Assembly (NCBI GenBank): GCA_017397895.1
Contig: JAFQHP010000032.1
Span: forward strand, 159,785-223,784
From: Clostridia bacterium
Lineage (GTDB): Bacteria; Bacillota; Clostridia; Christensenellales; Aristaeellaceae
Length of the DNA stretch: 64,000 nt
Direction of reading: 5' to 3'
The notes under the pieces were generated by a model. The model saw nothing but the letters and a program-made list of their open reading frames with translations, was not told the origin of the DNA and did not search any database. The stretch's first letter is position 1. Each line of letters starts with the position of its first letter. A program made the position numbers and the translations under genes. Of the stretch, positions 26,525-33,554 are shown in pieces.

Positions 26525-28813
26525 TTACAGCTTGTTGCGCTGAATTTTGCCGGAAGTTGTCTTAGGCAGGCTTTCGCGGAAAACCACAATGCGGGGATAT
26601 TTATAGGGTGCGGTGTGGGTTTTCACGTAATTCTGAATTTCCTTCTTCAGTTCATCGGTGCCCACGGTACCCTTCGTCAGCACGATGCTGGCCTTTACCA
26701 CCTGGCCGCGCAGCGGATCCGGCTCTGCGGATACACCGCATTCCAGCACATAAGGCAGCTCCATGATCACGTTTTCAATTTCAAACGGCCCGATGCGGTA
26801 GCCGCTGGACTTGATCACGTCGTCAATACGGCTCACATACCAGAAATATCCTTCTTCGTCCTTGTAAGCCACGTCGCCGGTATGGTACAACCCGCCCCGG
26901 AACACTTCGTCTGTCTTTTCTTTGTTGCCGTAGTATTCCTGCACCAGCCCGCAGGGATGGCCCTTGTCCAGCCGGATGCAGATTTCGCCGCTGTCACCCA
27001 CGGCACAGGGCTTACCTTCCGCATCGAAAATGTCGATATCGTAGGAGGCCACCGGCTTACCCATGGAGCCAAGCCTGGGCGTCATGCCCACAGTATTGGC
27101 AACCAGCACCGTGCCCTCCGTCTGGCCAAAGCCTTCCATGATGGAAAGGCCGGTGGCCTCCAGGAAGCGGCGGTACACTTCCGGGTTCAGTGCTTCGCCG
27201 GCGGTGGTCATGTGCTTGACGGAGGAAAGATCGTACTTGGAAAGGTCTTCCTTGATCATCATGCGCAGCATGGTGGGCGGCGCGCAGAAGGTGGTGATGT
27301 TGTGCTTTGCAAACAGGGGCAGGATATTATCCGCATGGAAGCGGTCAAAGTCATAAACGAAAATGGCCGCCTCGCACAGCCATTGGCCGTACAGTTTGCC
27401 CCACATGCTCTTGGCCCAGCCGGTATCGGAGATGGAGAAATGCAATCCGTCCGGATCCACCTGATGCCAGTAGCGGGCCGTTACAAAATGGCCCAGCGGG
27501 TACTTATAGTTATGCGCAGCGATCTTGGGATAGCCGGAGGTGCCGCTGGTGAAGAACATCAGCATCAGGTCATCTCCGCCGGGCGCATCGTCCGGCCGGT
27601 TATAGTGGGTGGAATAGGCCAGATGCTCTTCGTCAAAGCTGCGCCAGCCCTCACGTTCGCCATTCACCATGATTTTGAATTCCACCGTGGGGCATTCCAT
27701 GGCTGCCGCTTCCGCTTCTGCGGCCACGCCGCCGTCCGCCGTGCATACAATAGCCCTCACCCCTGCTGCTTCAAAACGATAGGCAATATCCTTCTTCAGC
27801 AGCTGATTGGGGGCCAGGATCACCACAGCACCCAGCTTATGCAGCGCATTAATGATATACCAGAACTGGTAATGCCGCTTCAGAATCAGCATCACCTTAT
27901 CGCCCCGCCTGATGCCGATGGAGCGGAAGTAATTACAGGCCTGGTTGGACTTGCGCTTCACGTCTTTGAAGGTGATCCTGTGTTCTTCCCCGTTTTCGGC
28001 CACGTGCATCAGCGCCGTCTTTTCGGGGTCCTTATCGGCAATGGCGTCCACCACGTCAAAGGCGAAATTGAATTGATCGGTATTCTTATAGGAAATGCTC
28101 TGCAGGGCGCCGATTTCGTTTTCCACCGGCTGGATGAAGTTTTCCCACACCCGCTTCTGGCTGTCCTTTTCCCGCTTCTGGGCAACAGGAGTGGCCACTT
28201 GAGTACCGGTATGGGCAATGTAATCCGCCGGGTTCAGCACGATTGCGTAAAACTCGCAGTCTTCCCCGCCTACCGCCAGCAAACCATGGGGCGTGTTGGA
28301 ATCATAATAAATGGTATCGCCGGGGCCCAGAATTTCATAATGGGTGCCGATCTGCACCTTCAGGTGGCCCTTTAGCACCAGGTCAAATTCCTGGCCTTCA
28401 TGGCTGGTCAGGGGAATTTCTTCCGCCTGTGCCGCTTCGTCGTATTCCGCCCGGACGTACAAGGGCTCTGCAATACGGTTTTTGTAGGCAGCCGCCATGT
28501 TGTAGTAGGTCATGCCGTTGGCCTTTTCAATGCGCTGGCCGTCTCCGGCACGGGTCAGGTCGTAGCTGGTCAGAGTGGGGCTGGAACCCTGAATCAGGTC
28601 CGTCACGTCCACCCGGAACACCTGGGCACAGCGATACAGGAAAGCGAAGTTCAAATCCCTTTCGCCGCTTTCGCAAGCCAGATACTCTGCCACGGATACG
28701 CCCGTCTTCTGGGCCATCTGAGCAGGGGTGATGCCTTCAATCTGACGCAGTTCTTTAATTCGGTTGGCCATCTCCATGATGGTCAGGTCTAAACCGGTGA
28801 TATGCTTATCCAT
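26525..28813 (-). CDS. HTH-cupin-acyl-CoA ligase fusion (valine-linked paralog)
   Basis: About 762 residues in three parts: an XRE-type HTH (about 13-75), a cupin domain (about 105-185, with 'SHEGQEFDLVLKGHLKV' and 'GDTIYYDSNTPHG'), and an adenylate-forming acyl-CoA ligase (about 240-762). The ligase has the P-loop 'FFTSGTSGYPK', 'GEALNPEVYRRF', 'TGDVAYKDEEGYFWYVSRIDDVIKSSGYRIGPFEIE' and the catalytic lysine motif 'TTSGKIQR'. It resembles medium-chain/branched acyl-CoA synthetases (ACSM group). ATG at 28813 has GGGGAGGA upstream. It is preceded by the GUA-specifier T-box and followed by the VOR genes. I infer that it activates isobutyrate. Confidence 0.87.
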   Translation of the reverse strand: MDKHITGLDLTIMEMANRIKELRQIEGITPAQMAQKTGVSVAEYLACESGERDLNFAFLYRCAQVFRVDVTDLIQGSSPTLTSYDLTRAGDGQRIEKANGMTYYNMAAAYKNRIAEPLYVRAEYDEAAQAEEIPLTSHEGQEFDLVLKGHLKVQIGTHYEILGPGDTIYYDSNTPHGLLAVGGEDCEFYAIVLNPADYIAHTGTQVATPVAQKREKDSQKRVWENFIQPVENEIGALQSISYKNTDQFNFAFDVVDAIADKDPEKTALMHVAENGEEHRITFKDVKRKSNQACNYFRSIGIRRGDKVMLILKRHYQFWYIINALHKLGAVVILAPNQLLKKDIAYRFEAAGVRAIVCTADGGVAAEAEAAAMECPTVEFKIMVNGEREGWRSFDEEHLAYSTHYNRPDDAPGGDDLMLMFFTSGTSGYPKIAAHNYKYPLGHFVTARYWHQVDPDGLHFSISDTGWAKSMWGKLYGQWLCEAAIFVYDFDRFHADNILPLFAKHNITTFCAPPTMLRMMIKEDLSKYDLSSVKHMTTAGEALNPEVYRRFLEATGLSIMEGFGQTEGTVLVANTVGMTPRLGSMGKPVASYDIDIFDAEGKPCAVGDSGEICIRLDKGHPCGLVQEYYGNKEKTDEVFRGGLYHTGDVAYKDEEGYFWYVSRIDDVIKSSGYRIGPFEIENVIMELPYVLECGVSAEPDPLRGQVVKASIVLTKGTVGTDELKKEIQNYVKTHTAPYKYPRIVVFRESLPKTTSGKIQRNKL

Positions 28814-28835
28814 GCTTCCTCCCCGGGGACGAATG

Positions 28836-29104
28836 AAAAGCCCGTCCCAAAGAAAACTTGATCTTTGAGACGGGCGTAATATTTCACCCGCGGTACCACT
28901 CAAATTACGCAATTTCTTGCGTCCCTCACGCTCCAACAAGCGTTATGCTTTCACGCAGCCATACGGGAAGGTTCTACTTGCGTTTTCGCTTTCTTCCTTC
29001 CGGCTCAGAAGCTACAAGCCCCAGGGCCCTTCCCAGCAGCTTTCACCATACGCCGCCTCTCTTTGGAGAAAGGATTCCTGTGCCCTCTTCGTCACAGCCT
29101 TTAT
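28836..29104 (-). promoter_or_regulatory. T-box riboswitch, specifier GUA (valine)
   Basis: The leader reads on minus. The T-box core with UGGUACC is at 28886-28904. The terminator stem GCCCGTC/GACGGGC lies at 28840-28875. Stem I has the K-turn helix GAAG (29090-29087) pairing with CUUC on the 3' side, and the triplet GUA (29015-29013) followed by one G directly before that helix, which places it as the specifier. The other possible frames give UAG (a stop) or UGU. UGGU in the T-box bulge fits a tRNA with discriminator A, as in tRNA-Val. It controls the ligase-VOR-ilvE operon. Confidence 0.88.
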
Positions 29105-29111
29105 GCGGATG

Positions 29112-29141
29112 ATTATACCACATTCGCAGTGGATCAATCAA
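29112..29141 (-). promoter_or_regulatory. Sigma-A promoter of the valine T-box operon
   Basis: TTGATT (29141-29136 on minus), an 18-base spacer and TATAAT (29117-29112). It begins about 30 bases past the stop of the preceding paralogous ligase gene, so the upstream transcript could also read into this leader. Confidence 0.75.
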
Positions 29142-29169
29142 GCCTGTTTTTATGTATTTTCTTTGTTTT

Positions 29170-31434
29170 TTACAGCTGATTGCGTTGGATTTTGCCGGAG
29201 ATGGTCTTGGGCAGGCTGTCACGGAACACCACAATGCGGGGATACTTGTAGGGTGCGGTGTGGCTCTTGACGTAAGCCTGGATTTCCTTCTTCAATTCTT
29301 CCGTTCCTTCGGTGCCCTTCGTCAGCACAATGCTGGCTTTTACCACCTGGCCGCGGATGGGATCGGGCGCAGCGGATACGCCGCATTCCAGCACGTAAGG
29401 CAGTTCCATGATCACGTTTTCGATTTCGAAGGGCCCGATGCGGTAGCCGCTGGACTTGATCACATCGTCCACCCGGCCCACATACCACAGATAGCCGTCT
29501 TCGTCCATCCAGGCGGTATCGCCGGTATGGTACAGGCCGTCGTGCATTACTTCTGCAGTCTTTTCCGCATCGCGGTAGTAGCCCTTGAACAGGCCGCAGG
29601 GAGCGCCGTCCTTGATATTGACGGTAATTTCACCGGTTTCGCCCACCGGCACGTCATTGCCGTCGGCATCCACCACATGCACGTCGTACATGGGAGAAGG
29701 CTTGCCCATGGAGCCGGGCCGCACCTGGGTGCCGAACAGGTTGCAGATGGTGAGGGTGGTTTCGGTCTGGCCGAAGCCTTCCATGATGGTATGGCCGGTG
29801 GCTTCCTTGAAGATGCGGAATACTTCAGGGTTCAGCGCTTCGCCGGCAGTGGTGATATTGCGCACGGAAGAAAAATCATATTGGCTGATATCGTCGCGGA
29901 TCATCATGCGCAGCATGGTGGGCGGTGCGCAGAAGGTGGTGATGCCGTACTTGGCAAACATGGGCAGAATTTCATGAGCATCAAAGCGGTCAAAGTCATA
30001 AGTGAACACGCCGCCTTCGCACAGCCACTGGCCGTAGAATTTGCCCCACAGGGCCTTACCCCAGCCGGTATCGGAAATGGTGAAGTGCAGGCCGTCCTTT
30101 TCGCACTGATGCCAGTAACGGGCCGTGATGAAGTGACCGAGCGCATACTTGTGGCTGTGTTCGGCAATCTTGGGATAGCCGGTGGTGCCGCTGGTGAAGA
30201 ACATCAGCGCCGTATCATCGCCGCAGGGGGAATTTTCGTCCCGGTAATAGTGGGTGGAATAGAGGGGGCATTCGCTGTCATAATCGTGCCAGCCGTCCTT
30301 CTTGCCCCCTACCAGTACCTTAATTTCCAGGGTGTCGCAGCTCTTTTCTGCCTTTTCCACTTCATCGGTGGCCCGGCCGGAGGAGGTGCACACGATGGCA
30401 CGCACGCCGGCAGCCTGGAAGCGGTATTCATAGTCATGGGCCAGCAGCTGGTCGGTAGCCGGGATGGCTACGGCGCCCAGCTTATGCAGTGCCAGCATGC
30501 ACAGCCAGAACTGATACCGGCGGCGCAGCACCAGCATCACCTTATCCCCCTTCCGGATGCCCAGAGAGCGGAAATAGTTCACTGTCTGGTTGGAAAGGCG
30601 CTTCATATCATTGAAGGTAAAGCGGCGTTCCGTCTTGTCTTCGGCAATGTGCAGCATGGCCAGCTTGTCGGGATAGGCCTTGGCGATCTCATCCACGGTA
30701 TCGAAGGCGAAATTGTACTGATCGGCATTTTCAAAGGCGATCTTCTGCAGCACGCCGTTTTCGTCTTCCGTGCATTTGACAAACTTTTCGGCCAGCAGCT
30801 TTTCCCGCTTCATGGCCCGGGCAATGGTCTGTGCCTGGTCCTTTTTCACTTCCGCTTCGCCGGACAGCACCACCGCCAGGAAGGTGCATTCCCCGCCGCC
30901 CACGGCAATCATGCCATGGGGGGTGCCGGAATCGTAAAGGATGGAATCCCCGGCAGAAAGCACTTCCGTATGGGAACCCACCTGCACCTTCAGCTGGCCG
31001 GACAGCACATAGTCAAATTCCTGACCGGTGTGGGTGTCGGTATGGATGGGGCGGTTCTGCAGCTTTTCATCATATTCATAGCGGACGAAATAGGGCTCCG
31101 CCATTTTGTCGCGGAACTGGGGGGCCAGGTTGCTGATAAGGATGCCGTCGTCATCCACGGTGGTCTGGCCGTCGCCCTTGCGGGTCACCTGGTAGTGCCG
31201 CAGCATGGCGGAGCGGCCTTCCAGCAGGTCGATCATATCCACGTCAAAGGCCAGGGAACAGTTATGAATAAAGGAAAAAGGCAAATCCTCCTGACCATTT
31301 TCATAAGCCTGATACATTTCCACGGAGAAACCGGTTTTTTCAGCGGCTTCTTCCACAGTTATGCCCAAAATGCAGCGAAGCTCGCGAATTCGCTGCGCCA
31401 CCTCTCCCAGTTTCATCTCCATTGTGGTTGCCAT
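29170..31434 (-). CDS. HTH-cupin-acyl-CoA ligase fusion (isoleucine-linked paralog)
   Basis: A 754-residue paralog of the neighbouring fusion with the same order: XRE HTH (about 5-70), cupin (about 95-180, 'HTGQEFDYVLSGQLKV', 'GDSILYDSGTPHG'), acyl-CoA ligase (about 230-754; 'FFTSGTTGYPK', 'TGDTAWMDEDGYLWYVGRVDDVIKSSGYRIGPFEIE', 'TISGKIQR'). The two proteins are alike throughout, which points to duplication and divergence. ATG at 31434 has GGGAGGA six bases upstream. The gene stands alone behind a T-box with specifier AUC. From that I infer 2-methylbutyrate as substrate; chemistry alone would allow other branched C4-C5 acids. Confidence 0.87.
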   Translation of the reverse strand: MATTMEMKLGEVAQRIRELRCILGITVEEAAEKTGFSVEMYQAYENGQEDLPFSFIHNCSLAFDVDMIDLLEGRSAMLRHYQVTRKGDGQTTVDDDGILISNLAPQFRDKMAEPYFVRYEYDEKLQNRPIHTDTHTGQEFDYVLSGQLKVQVGSHTEVLSAGDSILYDSGTPHGMIAVGGGECTFLAVVLSGEAEVKKDQAQTIARAMKREKLLAEKFVKCTEDENGVLQKIAFENADQYNFAFDTVDEIAKAYPDKLAMLHIAEDKTERRFTFNDMKRLSNQTVNYFRSLGIRKGDKVMLVLRRRYQFWLCMLALHKLGAVAIPATDQLLAHDYEYRFQAAGVRAIVCTSSGRATDEVEKAEKSCDTLEIKVLVGGKKDGWHDYDSECPLYSTHYYRDENSPCGDDTALMFFTSGTTGYPKIAEHSHKYALGHFITARYWHQCEKDGLHFTISDTGWGKALWGKFYGQWLCEGGVFTYDFDRFDAHEILPMFAKYGITTFCAPPTMLRMMIRDDISQYDFSSVRNITTAGEALNPEVFRIFKEATGHTIMEGFGQTETTLTICNLFGTQVRPGSMGKPSPMYDVHVVDADGNDVPVGETGEITVNIKDGAPCGLFKGYYRDAEKTAEVMHDGLYHTGDTAWMDEDGYLWYVGRVDDVIKSSGYRIGPFEIENVIMELPYVLECGVSAAPDPIRGQVVKASIVLTKGTEGTEELKKEIQAYVKSHTAPYKYPRIVVFRDSLPKTISGKIQRNQL

Positions 31435-31455
31435 CTGAATTCCTCCCTTTCAAAA

Positions 31456-31721
31456 AAATAAACCGCCTCAATGATTTGCATTGAGACGGGTGTAAGCACA
31501 CTCGCGGTACCACTCAATTTGCACGTTTCCGTGCCCCTCACGCTCCATCAAGCGCTATGCCTTTACGCAGCAATCACGGAGAAAACTACTAGCTTTGCAG
31601 CGTTTGCCTTCCCGGCTCAGAAGGGATAAGCGTCCGGCCGCATCCGCCTGCTTTCACCAGCCGCAGGCTCTCTGTGGGATACGATCCATAGCCGTCTTCG
31701 TCACAGCCTTTGAATTCAATT
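31456..31721 (-). promoter_or_regulatory. T-box riboswitch, specifier AUC (isoleucine)
   Basis: The T-box core with GGUACC lies at 31501-31518 and the terminator stem at 31463-31489, followed by a T run on minus. In stem I the helix GAAG (31699-31696) pairs with CUUC (31623-31620). The triplet AUC (31627-31625) plus one C directly precedes that helix, the same geometry as in the other two leaders. Alternative frames would give UAU or UUA. UGGU in the bulge fits a discriminator A. It precedes the second HTH-cupin ligase gene. Confidence 0.84.
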
Positions 31722-31727
31722 GCGATC

Positions 31728-31756
31728 ATTTTATTCCTTCCCCTTCCCTTTGTCAA
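31728..31756 (-). promoter_or_regulatory. Sigma-A promoter of the isoleucine T-box gene
   Basis: TTGACA (31756-31751 on minus), a 17-base spacer and TAAAAT (31733-31728), just upstream of the T-box leader. Confidence 0.85.
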
Positions 31757-31825
31757 CCCTTTTTCCGCCAGTTTTCTATGTTTTATTGTTTTTTCCCTGT
31801 TTTTGCATTTTTTTGATATTCCCCC

Positions 31826-31854
31826 TTGACAAACGGTTTTTTCCGTGCTACCAT
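31826..31854 (+). promoter_or_regulatory. Sigma-A promoter of the leucine T-box operon
   Basis: TTGACA at 31826-31831, a 17-base spacer and TACCAT at 31849-31854. It is divergent from the isoleucine promoter; the two -35 boxes are about 70 bases apart. Confidence 0.7.
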
Positions 31855-31860
31855 CACTGC

Positions 31861-32118
31861 TATGTAAATGCGATGACGATGCTACGCTTTCCTCACCGCT
31901 TCCAGAGAGCCGGCGGGCGCTGTGAGCCGGCAGCAGGAAGGAAAAGCGGTCTCCCATCCGAGCAGAACAGCCGAAATTCAAGTAGGCTGCTCCGGCCCTG
32001 CCCCGTTACGGCTGCTTGAGTGGCTGCGATGGAACACGTTGCAGCAATCAGGGTGGTACCACGGTTTAATTATGTTAAATCGTCCCTGTGGTCCTTATGT
32101 GACCGCAGGGACTTTTTA
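31861..32118 (+). promoter_or_regulatory. T-box riboswitch, specifier CUC (leucine)
   Basis: A canonical T-box core AGGGTGGTACCACGG lies at 32050-32064 and a terminator stem at 32082-32112 with a T run. Stem I shows 'AGAGAGCCGG...GAGCCGGC' in its distal part. The K-turn helix GAUG (31878-31881) pairs with CAUC (31955-31958). The triplet CUC (31951-31953) plus one C immediately precedes that helix, giving a leucine specifier; UCU would require a shifted register. It controls the LeuA-like gene and the TIM-barrel/ligase fusion. Confidence 0.84.
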
Positions 32119-32147
32119 TTTTTTCTTATCCAAACGAAAGGGATGAC

Positions 32148-33554
32148 ATGGGAATGAAGAAAATCTGCATTACGGACATGACGCTGCGCAGGGCTGCTGA
32201 AGACAGGCTGCTGGGCTTTAAGGAACGCATTGAGCTGGCCAAGCTGCTGGACAAACTGAACATCAGCGCCCTGGAGCTGGCACCGCTATCCGGCAGCAAG
32301 GCTGACAGCATTTTTGTAAAAACGCTGTGCAGCGTAATTCTCAATACCACCCTTTCCCAGCCCGCCGGCCTGACCCGCCAGGAAGCCGACGCCGCCTGGA
32401 ACGCCCTGGAAAAGGCCCGCAGGCCCCGGCTTGTGATCGACGCCCCCATTTCCAGCGTTCAGATGGAATACATTGCCCGCAAAAAGCCGCCGCAAATGAT
32501 GGCTGCCATTGAAGAACAGGTAAAGTACTGCACTTCTCTTTGCAAGGACGTGGAAATCTCCTTCCAGGACGCCACCCGCGCCGAAGTGGATTTTCTTGTT
32601 CAGGCCATCAAAGCGGCCATTGCCGCAGGCGCCACCTCCATCACCCTTTGCGATACCGCCGGCGTCATGCTGCCCGATGAATTTGCATCCTTTATTGCCG
32701 GGCTGTATGAAAAGGCCCCCGAAATGAAGGATGTCTTTGTGAAGGTTTCCTGCGATGACGGCATGGAACTGGCCGGTGCCAGCGCCGTGCGCGCCTTCTG
32801 CCTGGGTGCCCAGGGCGTAAAATGCTGCTTTATCGGCAATCAGGCCCCCCGCCTGTCCACCATCTGCCACATCCTCAAGGCCCGTGGCGAATCCATCAGC
32901 CTGGCCACCTCCGCCAGGATTACCGAGCTGGAGCGCACTGTCAGCCGCATCCACAGCCTTCTGGGCAGCGAAATGAAGGAAACCGCTTCTGCCTCCCGGG
33001 CGGATGACGCTGCCGTCACCTACGACGCCAACGATTCCCTGACGGTGATTGCCGACGCCGTGCGAAACCTGGGCTACGAGCTGACGGACGAAGACATGGG
33101 CCGTGTGTATGACGAATTTATGGTCCTGGCCGCCAAAAAGCCCGTCACCGGCAAGGAACTGGACGCCATCGTGGCCGCCAGCGCCATGCAGGTGCCCGCC
33201 ACCTACCAGCTGAAATCCTTTGTGATCAACTCCGGCAATATCATCACCGCCACCGCTTCCCTGCGCCTGATGAAGGACGGCCAGGACATGGAAGGCATCT
33301 CCTTTGGCGACGGCCCCATCGATGCCGCCTTCAAGGCCATTGAACAGGTAACCGGCCGGCATTATGAGCTGGAAGATTTCCGCATCGATGCCGTGACCGA
33401 AGGCAAGGAAGCCATCGGCCGGGCCATTGTGAAACTGCGCTATGACGGCCGGCTTTATTCCGGCAGCGGCGTATCCACCGATATTATCGGCGCTGCCATC
33501 CGGGCTTACCTTGGCGCCATGAACAAGATCGTGTATGAGGAGAAAGAAGCATGA
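32148..33554 (+). CDS. LeuA-like protein with lost catalytic motifs and intact LeuA regulatory domain
   Basis: A 468-residue homolog of 2-isopropylmalate synthase. The barrel aligns well ('QDATRAEVDFLVQAI', 'TLCDTAGVMLPDEF'). However, the family's LRDGEQ reads LRRAAE (residues 13-18), and the zinc motif HxHND reads S-C-D-D-G (201-205), so the metal site and catalytic residues are gone. Residues about 350-462 form the LeuA allosteric dimer domain that binds leucine in true LeuA, well conserved ('FVINSGNIITATASL', 'GDGPIDAAFKAIEQVTG', 'YSGSGVSTDIIGAAIRAYL'). It is translationally coupled (ATGA) to the ligase fusion. I infer a leucine-binding regulator or a changed enzyme, not an isopropylmalate synthase. 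Confidence 0.8.
   Translation: MGMKKICITDMTLRRAAEDRLLGFKERIELAKLLDKLNISALELAPLSGSKADSIFVKTLCSVILNTTLSQPAGLTRQEADAAWNALEKARRPRLVIDAPISSVQMEYIARKKPPQMMAAIEEQVKYCTSLCKDVEISFQDATRAEVDFLVQAIKAAIAAGATSITLCDTAGVMLPDEFASFIAGLYEKAPEMKDVFVKVSCDDGMELAGASAVRAFCLGAQGVKCCFIGNQAPRLSTICHILKARGESISLATSARITELERTVSRIHSLLGSEMKETASASRADDAAVTYDANDSLTVIADAVRNLGYELTDEDMGRVYDEFMVLAAKKPVTGKELDAIVAASAMQVPATYQLKSFVINSGNIITATASLRLMKDGQDMEGISFGDGPIDAAFKAIEQVTGRHYELEDFRIDAVTEGKEAIGRAIVKLRYDGRLYSGSGVSTDIIGAAIRAYLGAMNKIVYEEKEA

Noticed and set aside
28836..32118. Cys/Tyr/Ser as alternative specifiers of the three T-boxes
   Set aside because: That register pairs the triplet too far from the helix and would not fit the neighbouring genes; the chosen register gives one base between specifier and helix in all three.
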